Positions 43,248 to 55,052 of a stretch of 64,000 bases of DNA are shown here, piece by piece. The translations under genes and the position numbers were made by a program. How positions within the stretch are numbered: position 1 is the first letter of the stretch; each line of letters begins with the position of its first letter. This stretch comes from Janthinobacterium sp. ROICE36 (GTDB lineage: Bacteria > Pseudomonadota > Gammaproteobacteria > Burkholderiales > Burkholderiaceae_D). The notes under the pieces are model-generated. The model saw only the letters and a program-made list of their open reading frames with translations, was not told the DNA's origin and ran no database searches. The DNA is taken from the NCBI RefSeq assembly GCF_002869965.1, contig NZ_PEBS01000010.1, positions 1 through 64,000 of the forward strand, read 5' to 3'.

Positions 43248-44690
43248 TTGAAACATAAATATCTGCCCCTTTTGATCGTTGCCGCGTTCGCCGGCATTTC
43301 CTCCACCGCACAAGCATCGGGCTACCGTTTCGGTTCGCAAAGCGTTACCGCCCAGGGTACTGCCGATGCCAGCGGCGCCGAAGCCGGCGATGCATCGACC
43401 ATTTTCTACAACCCGGCCGGCCTGTCGCGCCTGGAAGGCACGCAGTTCGTCGGCGGCGGCACCATTGTCGTGCCGCATTCGACCTATACAGATGCGGGTT
43501 CGAAGCCTTTCTTCGCAGGCAATCGCACGCCTTACGCTGACACCAAGGATTACGCGCCGGACGCCGTGGTCGCGCCTGCCTTGTACGCCAGCAAGAAAAT
43601 CAATGATCAGTGGAGCGTCGGTGCGGGCCTGTTCGTGCCGTATGGCGCCAAGCTGGACTATGGCAATGACTGGTATGGCCGCTATGCGATCACCAATATC
43701 AAGCTCGAAGCCATCGCCCTGAATCCTTCCGTGTCGTTCAAGCTGGACCAGCACCACTCGTTCGGTTTCGGCGTGACGGCCGAATACATGAAGGCCGAAC
43801 TGGGCCAGGGCGTGGACGTGCCGGGTTCGGTGGCTTTCCTGGGCAAATTTGCGCCAACCGCATCGCAGGCATTCCTGGCCAATATCGCCAAGACGCAAGG
43901 CCTGGCTGCGGCGCAAGCTGCCGGCGCCGCGCTGCAGGGCCCGATCAAGGATGGCCATGCTTCGATGGATGGCCATGACTGGGGCTTTGGCTTCAACCTG
44001 GGCTATCTGTACCAACTGAACGAAGGCACGCGTTTCGGCATCGCCTACCGTTCGTCGATTTCGCACAAGCTCAAGGGCAGCACCATCTGGGACTTCTCGC
44101 AGGTGACGAGCAATCCTGCCGTGAACGCCTTCATCGCCAAGGCCTCGAACAAGGTCAATTCGGAAGCGCTGGTGGAATTGCGCACGCCGGAAACCCTGTC
44201 GGTCAACGCCTTCCATCAAATGGATGATCGTTGGGCCTTGATGGGCGACGTCACCTGGACCCGTACTTCGCGCCTGGAGAACCTGGATATCCAGTTCCCG
44301 CCGACGGCCGAAGGCGCCGAGCGCATTCGCCAGAACTGGAAAGACACTTACCGCGTCTCGCTGGGCACCAACTACAAGTACAGCGAGAGCCTGATGCTGC
44401 GCGCCGGTATCGCCCACGACCAGGCACCGGTACCCAGCGCCGAGCTGCGCCATCCAGCTTTGCCGGACAGCGACCGCATGCAGTATTCGATCGGTGCGAA
44501 CTGGAAGCTGAATGCCAATTCCTCGATCGACCTGGCTTACAGCTATATCGACTTCAAGGATGCTGACGTCAACTACAAGAATGACTGCTCGCCGGTAATG
44601 ACTGGCTGCACCGGCAACGGTGAAACCACCAAGGGCCTGTTCAAGACCCGCATGCAGTTGATCGGTCTCGCTTATAACTACAAGTTTTAA
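43248..44690 (+). CDS. FadL/TodX-family outer-membrane transporter
   Basis: A 480-residue OMPP1/FadL-type porin for long-chain fatty acids or other hydrophobic compounds. It has a signal peptide MKHKYLPLLIVAAFAGISSTAQA, then the mature N-terminus SGYRFGSQSV, the family signature GEAGDAST-like plus IFYNPAGLSRLEGTQ, FVPYGAKLDYGNDWYGRY, FHQMDDRWALMGDVTWT, and a C-terminus ending in Phe (LIGLAYNYKF), as expected for barrel assembly. A Cys pair (NDCSPVMTGC) lies in a late loop. The start is TTG at 43248 after AAAGAGAG; no ATG would keep the signal peptide. The gene ends in a strong terminator. Confidence 0.9.
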   Translation: MKHKYLPLLIVAAFAGISSTAQASGYRFGSQSVTAQGTADASGAEAGDASTIFYNPAGLSRLEGTQFVGGGTIVVPHSTYTDAGSKPFFAGNRTPYADTKDYAPDAVVAPALYASKKINDQWSVGAGLFVPYGAKLDYGNDWYGRYAITNIKLEAIALNPSVSFKLDQHHSFGFGVTAEYMKAELGQGVDVPGSVAFLGKFAPTASQAFLANIAKTQGLAAAQAAGAALQGPIKDGHASMDGHDWGFGFNLGYLYQLNEGTRFGIAYRSSISHKLKGSTIWDFSQVTSNPAVNAFIAKASNKVNSEALVELRTPETLSVNAFHQMDDRWALMGDVTWTRTSRLENLDIQFPPTAEGAERIRQNWKDTYRVSLGTNYKYSESLMLRAGIAHDQAPVPSAELRHPALPDSDRMQYSIGANWKLNANSSIDLAYSYIDFKDADVNYKNDCSPVMTGCTGNGETTKGLFKTRMQLIGLAYNYKF

Positions 44691-44699
44691 GCAGGTAGT

Positions 44700-44718
44700 G
44701 GCGGCCAACCCGGCCGCC
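44700..44718. terminator. GC-rich hairpin just after the FadL-like stop
   Basis: Stem GGCGGCC/GGCCGCC with a 5-nt loop, 9 bp past the stop. It has no T run of its own and probably acts with the following terminator. Confidence 0.4.
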
Positions 44719-44726
44719 ATGAAATG

Positions 44727-44754
44727 AAAAAAGCGCCTTCGGGCGCTTTTTTTT
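44727..44754. terminator. Bidirectional rho-independent terminator
   Basis: Stem GCGCC/GGCGC with a TTCG loop, flanked by six A and eight T. It serves the FadL-like gene rightward and the threonine aldolase gene (stop at 44778) leftward. Confidence 0.9.
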
Positions 44755-44777
44755 GGCATGACTGTGGTGTTGTCGGC

Positions 44778-45869
44778 TTACTCCCTGGCGCACAGCGCCT
44801 GGTGCAGCAGGGTCAAGGCCAGTCGCACGGTGTCGTCCGGCAGTTCCAGCAACTGATCCCCCACATACCATTCGACCACGCTGTGCCCGGGCAGGGCTGC
44901 GTGGCTGGCGCGGCTGAACAGCCAGATGCCTTGGTCTGCGGCCACCTGGTTGCGGATGGCGATGGCCCGTTCGCGTGAGACTGGCAGGTGCAGATGCAGC
45001 ATGTTGGCCTGCGGCTGCGCAGGGTTGACGGCGATGCTCGGAAAGTCGCGCAGCAGCGCGTACAGCCACTGCGTGCGCGCAAAATACTGCGGCATGGCGG
45101 CGAGGCGCGCGTCGAACTGCATGGCGGCGGCCACCACGTAGGGCGTGCGGTGCACGATATTGCCGCCCTGGCGGCGGAACCATTCGCGCGCCCGTTCGAC
45201 AAACGGGCGGCTGCCGGCCAGCATGGCGCCACCGAGGCCGCCTATGCCCTTGTACAGCGAGACATACACGGAATCGAAGCCGTCGCAGATGGCGGGCAAG
45301 GGCTGGCCAAAACCCGCTTGCGCTTCCCACAGGCGCGCGCCATCCATGTGTAAATGGATATTGTGCTCGCGGCAGTGCCGCTTGATCTGGCTCAACGCAT
45401 CCCACGACGGGCACTGGCCGCCGATTTCGCGCATCGGCAGTTCGACCTGCGCGGCGCCCAGCGCATCGGGCACGGCGCGCAAGTCGTCCACCGTCCATGG
45501 ACGGTGCGGGTCGCCGATCATCAAGCCCTTGAAGTGCTCCAGCAATGCATGGTTGCCCCGCTCGTGGCGCAGGATGTGCGACGTCGGATGCAGTGCCACC
45601 AGCGAGGAACCCCGGTCCTGGCAGGCCAGGCGCAGGGCCGTCACTTGCGTCATGGTGCCCGTGATGCAGAACACGGCCGCCTCGAAACCGAGCAGGCTGG
45701 CGACCTTGTTTTCGAATTGCTCGATCAGCGCGCCTTCGCCATAGGTGTCGTGCGCGATGTCGTTGGCGTCGCACCAGTCGGCCATGGCGGCGAAAGTGGC
45801 CGCTGGCATGGGCTGGCGGTGGCCCGGCAGGATGGTATGGCAGCGCTGGCGCAGTTCAAGCTCGTTCAC
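44778..45869 (-). CDS. Threonine aldolase-family PLP enzyme
   Basis: A 363-residue fold-I PLP enzyme of the beta-eliminating lyase/threonine aldolase group (threonine to glycine plus acetaldehyde). The N-terminal DTYGEGALIEQFENKVASLLGFEAAVFCITGTMTQV corresponds to the substrate/PLP phosphate region. HLHMDGARLWEAQAG holds the Asp and Arg contacting PLP, and the Schiff-base lysine is in VYVSLYKGIGGLGGAM. There is a normal length and no signal peptide. It is last in a leftward run, 9 bp after leuE, and ends at a shared terminator. Pairing with an amino-acid exporter fits amino-acid homeostasis. Confidence 0.88.
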   Translation of the reverse strand: MNELELRQRCHTILPGHRQPMPAATFAAMADWCDANDIAHDTYGEGALIEQFENKVASLLGFEAAVFCITGTMTQVTALRLACQDRGSSLVALHPTSHILRHERGNHALLEHFKGLMIGDPHRPWTVDDLRAVPDALGAAQVELPMREIGGQCPSWDALSQIKRHCREHNIHLHMDGARLWEAQAGFGQPLPAICDGFDSVYVSLYKGIGGLGGAMLAGSRPFVERAREWFRRQGGNIVHRTPYVVAAAMQFDARLAAMPQYFARTQWLYALLRDFPSIAVNPAQPQANMLHLHLPVSRERAIAIRNQVAADQGIWLFSRASHAALPGHSVVEWYVGDQLLELPDDTVRLALTLLHQALCARE

Positions 45870-45878
45870 GGTAGTTCC

Positions 45879-46553
45879 TTACAGAGTGGCGGTGGCGAGT
45901 TTCGCGCCGAAGCCGATGAACATGGCGCCCACGCCGCCGCCCATGCCGGCCGACAGGCGACGACGGCGGCGAAAGGTCTCGGCCAGGCGCGCGCCGACAA
46001 AGATGATGGCTGTCAGATAGGTAAAACTGATCACCTGACAGATCAGGCCCAGGCCGATGAAGGACAGCACGGGATTCGGGAAGGCCGGATCGACGAACTG
46101 GATGAAGAAGGAAATGAAGAACAAAATGGCCTTCGGGTTCATCAGGCTGATGATCAGGGCCTTGCGGAATGGATCGCTTTCCTTGCCGGGCGCTGGCGCC
46201 GCTGCCGCTACGCCTTCAGCCGGCGCGGGCGCGCGCAGCTTGCGCCAGCAGCCGATCAGCATTTGCAGGCCGATCCAGCCCAGGTAGGCCGCGCCGATGT
46301 ATTTCACGACATAAAACAGGGCCGGGCTGGCTTTCAGCAGCGAGGCCACGCCGCAGGCCGACAACACCATCAGTATCAGGTCGCCCGCGAAAATGCCGAA
46401 GGCGCCCTGGTAGGCGGGCCGCACGCCCCGTTGCGCGGCGACCGACAGCACATACATGGAATTGGGACCGGGCAGGATGACGATGAAGATGGTCCCCAGT
46501 AAAAAGGTCCAGAAATCGGTGATGCCCAGGTTGGCGAGGAATAAGGCGTTCAT
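45879..46553 (-). CDS. leuE: LysE-family exporter, leucine efflux LeuE-like
   Basis: A 224-residue inner-membrane protein with about six helices. ITDFWTFLLGTIFIVILPGPNSMYVLSVAAQRG is the LysE/RhtB N-terminus and aligns closely with E. coli LeuE; KALIISLMNPKAILFFISFFIQFVDP is the second signature. An Ala/Pro-rich cytoplasmic loop (APAPAEGVAAAAPAP) is inserted around 110-125 relative to LeuE. It exports neutral amino acids such as leucine by family analogy. It lies 12 bp after the ABC exporter gene. Confidence 0.85.
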   Translation of the reverse strand: MNALFLANLGITDFWTFLLGTIFIVILPGPNSMYVLSVAAQRGVRPAYQGAFGIFAGDLILMVLSACGVASLLKASPALFYVVKYIGAAYLGWIGLQMLIGCWRKLRAPAPAEGVAAAAPAPGKESDPFRKALIISLMNPKAILFFISFFIQFVDPAFPNPVLSFIGLGLICQVISFTYLTAIIFVGARLAETFRRRRRLSAGMGGGVGAMFIGFGAKLATATL

Positions 46554-46565
46554 GGCGAGTCGTAT

Positions 46566-48419
<1,854 letters not shown>

Positions 48420-48453
48420 TGTTTTTCGCTTTGATTTACCTATTCGGTAGTAC

Positions 48454-49530
48454 TTACAACTTCATCGGCTGGACATAGCCCGTCATTTCCAGGTATGCGC
48501 GGCCCACCGGCTGGCCATCGCGTTCGACCGTCACGGCGCCTTCCCAGTACACGGCGCCCGTCGAGCGGCGCGAATCGAGTTCCTGGTCGGGCTGCAATGG
48601 CTTGATCTGCCAGCGCGTGGCGCCCGTTCGGATTTCGGTGGCGACCGGGTATTGTGCCTGCGTGCGGGGCGAACGCCACAGCTGCGTGGGCGTGAAATCG
48701 ACTTCGCCGGGGGCGAACTGCGTTATCTTGCCGGACGCATCGCGCCATGTCGCGTGCGCCCATAGTTTAGCACCTGTCTTGCTGCGGATCTGGAAGGCCA
48801 TCAGGGCGCCGCCATCAGCGAGGTTGGCGCCTATCCAGTTCCAGCCGCTGGCGTCCGCATCGAGCACCTGGCTCGACCACTCGTGATCGAGCCAGGTGGT
48901 GCCCGTCACCGCTTCCGGCTTGCCGCCCGCGCGGGCGATCGTGCCACGGGTAGCAAGCTGCGGCTCGCTGTAGTAGTAGCTCGATTGCGCGGGCCGCGCG
49001 CCCTTGCGCGAGTAGCCGCCAACGCCTTGCAGCAGCACGGGCTGCGTGGGGGCGAGGGTTAGCTGCAAGCTAAAGTCGCGCGCGGCCAGGCTGACCTGGT
49101 AGCTGCCGTCGGCTTGCCGCTGCATGCGCCAGTCGTCGAGTTTTACATCCGTGTTGCCCACCTTGGCGTAGGCCAGGCCGAAACCCTCGCGCGCGCTTTT
49201 CTCGTCGTGCAGCAGCTTGCCCACCTTCGGGTCGGACAGGGCCGCGTGGCCGATGATCAGCTGTTTCGGCGCAAAGGCGCTGGGATTCATCGTATCCGTG
49301 GCGGTGGCGCTGCGAAAGAAGGTCACCTGGTAGCCCAGTTGTTCTCCGCCGGCGGTTTTGACCCAGCCGGTGGCGTACCACCATTCCGTTTTGTACGCGG
49401 GATGGGCGCCGAAATCGTGCGGCAGGCGCAGGCTTTGTCCGGCCGGCAGCGGCGTGACGGGGGCGAAAACGGGCGGCGCGGCGATGGCGGCTGCGCCGCA
49501 GAACAACAGCAAACAAGTCAAACGGCGCAT
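48454..49530 (-). CDS. AttH/carotenoid 1,2-hydratase-like exported lipocalin-domain protein
   Basis: A 358-residue periplasmic protein: signal peptide MRRLTCLLLFCGAAAIAA, then FPxDFGAHP-type LPHDFGAHPAYKTEWWYATGWV, the hallmark of the AttH/CrtC family, and YYYSEPQLATRGTI, TWLDHEWSSQVLDADASGWNWIGANLADGGALMAFQIR. These proteins have two lipocalin-like beta-barrels and usually sit beside an FtsX-type ABC permease. The ATG overlaps the permease TAA by one base (TAATG), so the two are translationally coupled. The substrate is unknown; a hydrophobic or lipid-like ligand is likely from the fold. Confidence 0.88.
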   Translation of the reverse strand: MRRLTCLLLFCGAAAIAAPPVFAPVTPLPAGQSLRLPHDFGAHPAYKTEWWYATGWVKTAGGEQLGYQVTFFRSATATDTMNPSAFAPKQLIIGHAALSDPKVGKLLHDEKSAREGFGLAYAKVGNTDVKLDDWRMQRQADGSYQVSLAARDFSLQLTLAPTQPVLLQGVGGYSRKGARPAQSSYYYSEPQLATRGTIARAGGKPEAVTGTTWLDHEWSSQVLDADASGWNWIGANLADGGALMAFQIRSKTGAKLWAHATWRDASGKITQFAPGEVDFTPTQLWRSPRTQAQYPVATEIRTGATRWQIKPLQPDQELDSRRSTGAVYWEGAVTVERDGQPVGRAYLEMTGYVQPMKL

Positions 49531-52127
49531 TACCAGTCCTCCCTGACGGCGCGGATGGGGCCTGCGGACAGCGCCTGGCGGCCCGCGATGAGGGCCGTGG
49601 CGGCGGCTGCCGTCAGCAGGGCGGCGGCCACGGTGGCGATCAAAGGCCATGGCAAGTGCAGCTGCATGGTCCAGTGGAATGACTGGGGATTGACGATGAA
49701 GACCAGCACAAAACTGATCAACAGGCCCAAAACAAAACCGGTGGCGATGCCCAGCGCCGTCAGCGCGCCACCTTCCAGCGCCAGGATGGCTAAAATCTGG
49801 CCGCGCGTCACGCCCACGTGGCGCAGCATGCCGAATTCGCGGGCGCGCGCCAGGGTCTGCGCGGAAAACGTGGCGGCCACGCCGAACAGGCCGATGACGA
49901 TGGCGATGGCTTCCAGTAAATACGTGACGGCAAAGCTGCGGTCGAAGATTTGCAGGCTCAGGGCGCGGATGGCCGACGGGTTCGATACTTCCAGGCTGGC
50001 GCCAAACGGAAGGGCTTTCAGGCGCTGCTGCAGCTGCTCGCCCGTGGCGTCCTTGGCCAGCCACAGGGCTGCATCGCTGACATCGAGGTCGCCGGTCAGG
50101 GCGCGGTAGTCGGCCAGCGGCATCTGGATGGCGCCGGAAGAGCGCGCATAGTCGCGCCAGATGCCGGCGACGAAGAACTGGTGTAAGCCGCCCGCCAGCG
50201 GCAGCTTGATGCTGTCGCCCGGCTTGTGGTTGTACAGGTCGGCCGCCGCCTCGGACAGCCACACGGCTTGCGCGCCATCCGGCACGGGCAGGGTCTCGCC
50301 CACCAGCACCATGCTTTTGCCCGGATCGGCCAGGTTGACGGGGCGCGCCAGCAGCACCACATTCGGGCGGTCCGGCGCCAGTGACAGCGAGCGCAGGCGC
50401 TGGAAATCCACCCTGGCCACCTCGGGCAGGGCAGTGATGCTCGCCTGTTCGCGTGGATGCAGGCCCGCCGTGCCGCCGCTGGCGGCCGTGCGCGCATACA
50501 CGTCGGCCGGCAAGATCTGCAACAGCCAGTCGTCGACGGAAACGCGGAAGCTCGACACCATGATGGCCATCGCCACCATCAGGCTAAAGCTCGACAGCAC
50601 GCCACCGAGCGCGATGCCGGCCTGGCCCGAGGCGTTCGCCAGCCGGGACAGGGTCAGGCTGCGCACGGGCGCGTGCTTGCTCGTTTCCGTGCGCAGCCAG
50701 GCGCGCTGCAGTAAACGGAAGGCCACGGCCGCCAGCTGCGGCATCAGGGCGATGGCGCCTATCAGCAGCAGGGCGATGGACAGATAGCCGAACAGGGGTA
50801 GCTCGAAGACGGGTGGCAGCAAGGTCAGGGCCCCCGCCAGCAGCAAACAGGCCAGCGCGGGCCAGGTTTTCGCCAGGCGCGTCGTCACGACTTCTTCGCT
50901 GCCCGATTTCAGGGCGATGGCGGGGGCGGCGCGCGCCGCTTCCAGCGCGGGCGCCGCGCAGCCCAGCAAGGCGACACCCAGGCCGAGGGAAAAATACACG
51001 AAGGCGGCGACGGGCGTGAATTGCACTTGCGGCTGCACGCCCGCGAAATAGCCGGCACCCAGGTCGCCGCCAAAGAAGCGCAGGGCGACGGCCGCCATGG
51101 CATAGCCGCCAGCGATGCCCAACGCTGCGCCGACCACGCCGAGGCTGGCGCCTTCGAGCAGCACCTGGCGCAGCAACTGGCCCCGCTCCATGCCCAGCAC
51201 GCGCAGCAGCGCGAACTGGCCGCGGCGGCGGATGACGGACAAGGCCTGCGTGGAAAACACCAGAAAGGCGCCCGTAAACAGGGCGACGAGGGCCAGCACC
51301 GTCAGATTGACCCGGTAGGCGCGGCTGAGGTTATTGTTGCGGCTATTCTGGTTTTCGTCATTCGGCTGGCCCACCTGGAAACGTCCCGGATACTGCGCTT
51401 CCAGCGCGCGCGAGAGACCCGCCTGGAAGGCATCGCGGTTGACCCCTTGGCGCAGTTTCAAGTCGATGCGCGACAGCTTGCCCGGCTTGTTGAAGCGCCA
51501 CTGCGCCGCACCGATATCCATCACGGCGATGCGCTGGCCGGCGCGCGCGCGCTGCAGCGAACCGGCCACGCGCAGCGACACCGTGCCCGTGCCCGTGCCC
51601 GATTGCAGGGCAATCTTGTCGCCTTGCGCCACGTTCAGCCAGCGCAAGGCGGCCGGCGATAAAAAGAGGGCGTCGTCGGCCAGCGTGTCGAAAGGGTGGC
51701 CCTCGGCGGGTGCGCCGATCAGGTCGGGCGAGATGAAGCCGGCGCGGAAGACGTCGAACGCCAGGATGTGCAGCGGGCCGCCGTCAGTCTTGCCGGCCAC
51801 CGCGGCCTGCAGGTCGAGCACGGGCGAGGCCATGGCCACGCCGTCGCGTTGCGCCAGCCAGGGGTAGATGGCTTCGTCGAACAGCGCTTCGCGCCCGGCC
51901 ACTTGCACGTCGGCCTGGCCGGACAGGCTTTTGACGGCCGTGGAAAATTCATTGAAGGCGGCCGCGTTGATCAAATGGATGGCAAAGCCCAGCGACACGC
52001 CGATGGCGATGGCCAGGATGGCGACAAGGGCGCGCACGGGATGCGCGCGCCATTCGCCCAGTAGCAGCCAGCGCGACAGCAGGCGCGTCGTCGCCGCTCT
52101 GGCCAGCGGTGCACTCAATTCAGACAT
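49530..52127 (-). CDS. FtsX/MacB-type ABC transporter permease
   Basis: An 865-residue permease. It has an N-terminal helix (HPVRALVAILAIAIGVSLGFAIHLI), a large periplasmic domain (~50-280) and a first FtsX domain (~285-410, VNLTVLALVALFTGAFLVFSTQALSVIRRR). Further helices, a second periplasmic region and a last FtsX domain follow (~760-860, FAVTYLLEAIAIVIGLFGVAATFSAQ). This is the duplicated layout of transporters that export or extract hydrophobic substrates. The start MSELSAPLAR at 52127 overlaps the DUF4124 stop by 13 bp. The cognate ATP-binding gene, normally just upstream, is missing here; LolD-like ATPases elsewhere might serve it. Confidence 0.88.
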   Translation of the reverse strand: MSELSAPLARAATTRLLSRWLLLGEWRAHPVRALVAILAIAIGVSLGFAIHLINAAAFNEFSTAVKSLSGQADVQVAGREALFDEAIYPWLAQRDGVAMASPVLDLQAAVAGKTDGGPLHILAFDVFRAGFISPDLIGAPAEGHPFDTLADDALFLSPAALRWLNVAQGDKIALQSGTGTGTVSLRVAGSLQRARAGQRIAVMDIGAAQWRFNKPGKLSRIDLKLRQGVNRDAFQAGLSRALEAQYPGRFQVGQPNDENQNSRNNNLSRAYRVNLTVLALVALFTGAFLVFSTQALSVIRRRGQFALLRVLGMERGQLLRQVLLEGASLGVVGAALGIAGGYAMAAVALRFFGGDLGAGYFAGVQPQVQFTPVAAFVYFSLGLGVALLGCAAPALEAARAAPAIALKSGSEEVVTTRLAKTWPALACLLLAGALTLLPPVFELPLFGYLSIALLLIGAIALMPQLAAVAFRLLQRAWLRTETSKHAPVRSLTLSRLANASGQAGIALGGVLSSFSLMVAMAIMVSSFRVSVDDWLLQILPADVYARTAASGGTAGLHPREQASITALPEVARVDFQRLRSLSLAPDRPNVVLLARPVNLADPGKSMVLVGETLPVPDGAQAVWLSEAAADLYNHKPGDSIKLPLAGGLHQFFVAGIWRDYARSSGAIQMPLADYRALTGDLDVSDAALWLAKDATGEQLQQRLKALPFGASLEVSNPSAIRALSLQIFDRSFAVTYLLEAIAIVIGLFGVAATFSAQTLARAREFGMLRHVGVTRGQILAILALEGGALTALGIATGFVLGLLISFVLVFIVNPQSFHWTMQLHLPWPLIATVAAALLTAAAATALIAGRQALSAGPIRAVREDW

Positions 52128-52543
52128 TCGACGGCCAGGCGTTCGCCGGCGCGCCGCGATTTCAGTTGCGCCGCGTCGCGGTTCCTGTCGCCTGCGCCGA
52201 CGGCGTCCTGCGCCGCCCATTTTTGCTCCAGGCGCAGCTGGGCGCAATGCTTGTCTCGCGCTTCAAGCTGTTTGGCGGCCCGTTCGCGCGCCTGGTCTGC
52301 CAGATTTTCCTGTTTCTTGCGTGCCGCCTCCAGCTGGCTGGCCACCCGTTGCTGGCGCGTGGCCGCGCCCTTGTCGACGGCGGGCGGGGGCGAGGGGATT
52401 TCCAGGATTTGCAGCTGGCCGCCCGTGCAGGGCGTGGCACTGTAGCTGGTCTGGCCATCCTGCACGCATTTGTAGACGTCCTGCGCACGGGCGGAGCCGG
52501 CCAGCAAGGCCATGGCGCAGAGCAGGAGGGACGGCGATTTCAC
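52115..52543 (-). CDS. DUF4124-domain exported protein
   Basis: A 142-residue protein: signal peptide (MKSPSLLLCAMALLAGSARA when read from GTG), then the DUF4124 segment QDVYKCVQDGQTSYSATPCTGGQLQILEIP with two cysteines. A charged, probably coiled-coil C-terminal half follows (ASQLEAARKKQENLADQARERAAKQLEARDKH). The GTG start at 52543 overlaps the FAD-oxidase stop as GTGA. It also overlaps the permease start by 13 bp, so it is embedded in a tightly coupled gene string. Its function is unknown. Confidence 0.82.
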   Translation of the reverse strand: MKSPSLLLCAMALLAGSARAQDVYKCVQDGQTSYSATPCTGGQLQILEIPSPPPAVDKGAATRQQRVASQLEAARKKQENLADQARERAAKQLEARDKHCAQLRLEQKWAAQDAVGAGDRNRDAAQLKSRRAGERLAVECLN

Positions 52544-53966
52544 AGGATTTTCCCCGGATTCATGATGTTTTGCGGGTCCAGCGCCTGTTTCACGGCGCGC
52601 ATCAGCTGCAATTCCAGCGGCGACTTGTAGCGCGCCAGATCGTCCTTTTTCAGGGCGCCGATGCCGTGTTCGGCCGAAATCGAACCACCAAAGCCTGCTA
52701 CCCTGTCGTGCACGATGCGGTTGATGGCGTCCTGGTTGGACAGGAAATCCTGGTCCGTCATGCCGGGCGGCGGCGCCACGTTGTAATGCAGGTTGCCGTC
52801 GCCCAGGTGGCCGAAGCACACCAGCTGGCAGCCGGGGAAGGCCGTTTCCAGGGCCACGTCCGTGACGGCAATGAAATCGGCGATGCAGGAAATGGGTAGC
52901 GAGATATCGTGCTTGATGTTCTTGCCCGCCTGCGCCTGCGCCAGCGGAATGTGTTCGCGCAGCTGCCACAGGCCTTCGGACTGGGCCACGGAACTGGCGA
53001 CGACGGCGTCTTCGATCAACTCTTCTTCCAGCGCCGCGCCGATGCTCGCTTCCAGCAATTGCACGGCGTGCGCCTCGGACTGGCTGCTGGATAATTCGAG
53101 CAGCACGTACTGACCATGCGCGCAGGTAAATGGGCGCGGCAGCTGGGGGAACTGCTGCGCCACCAGTTGCAAGCAATACTGCGACATCAATTCAAAACCC
53201 GTCAGGCTGGCGCCGCAATGGTCCTGCATCAGCGAGAGCAAACGCAGGGCGTGGGCCGGCGAGGGCATGGCGGCCAGCGCCGTGATGCAGGCTTTCGGCT
53301 GCGGATACAGTTTCATCACCGCGCCCGTGATGACGCCCAGGGTGCCCTCGGCGCCGATGTACAGGTCGCGCAAGTCGTAGCCGGTATTGTCCTTGCGCAA
53401 ACCGCGCAAGCCGCTCCAGATTTCGCCTTGCGGCGTGACCACTTCCAGGCCCAGGCACAGCTCGCGCGTATTGCCGTAACGCAGCACGGCCGTGCCACCC
53501 GCATTCGTGGCCAGGTTGCCGCCGATGGTGCAACTGCCCTCGGCCGCCAGCGACAGGGGGAACAGACAGCCGGCGGCGCTGGCCGCTTCCTGGATGGTTT
53601 GCAGGATGCAGCCCGCGTCCACCGTGATGGTGCGGTTGACGGGGTCGAGCGCGCGGATGCTGTTCAGGCGCGCCAGCGACAGCACGATGGCCGTGCCCGC
53701 GTCGTCGGGGATGCTGCCCAATACCAGGCCCGTATTGCCGCCTTGCGGCACGACGGGAATCCGCCATTGCGCGCAAACGCGCAGCACGCCTGCCACTTGT
53801 TCCACCGTGGCGGGGCGCAGCACGGCCAGGGCCTTGCCGGTCAACCTGTCGCGCCAGTCGGTGAGGAAGGGCGCCGTGTCGGCGTGGTCCGTCAATACAT
53901 ACGCTGCGCCCAGCAGGTCGCGGCAGGCGGCGAGGAAATCGGTTTGTTCACGCATAGTCTGTTCGC

Positions 53967-53970
<4 letters not shown>
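52540..53970 (-). CDS. FAD-linked oxidase (GlcD/D-2-hydroxyacid dehydrogenase-like)
   Basis: A 476-residue FAD-binding_4 plus FAD-oxidase_C flavoenzyme oxidising D-2-hydroxyacids (D-lactate, glycolate, D-2-hydroxyglutarate class). Visible are RPATVEQVAGVLRVCAQWRIPVVPQGGNTGLVLG (FAD pyrophosphate loop), GGNLATNAGGTAVLRYGN, the divalent-metal/substrate histidine in CFGHLGDGNLHYN and the C-terminal EHGIGALKKD and LDPQNIMNPGKIL. There is no signal peptide. It overlaps the DUF2069 gene by ATGA and the DUF4124 gene by GTGA. Confidence 0.9.
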
Positions 53971-55027
<1,057 letters not shown>

Positions 55028-55052
55028 TCATGGCGCCGTTCTGATTTTGCAC

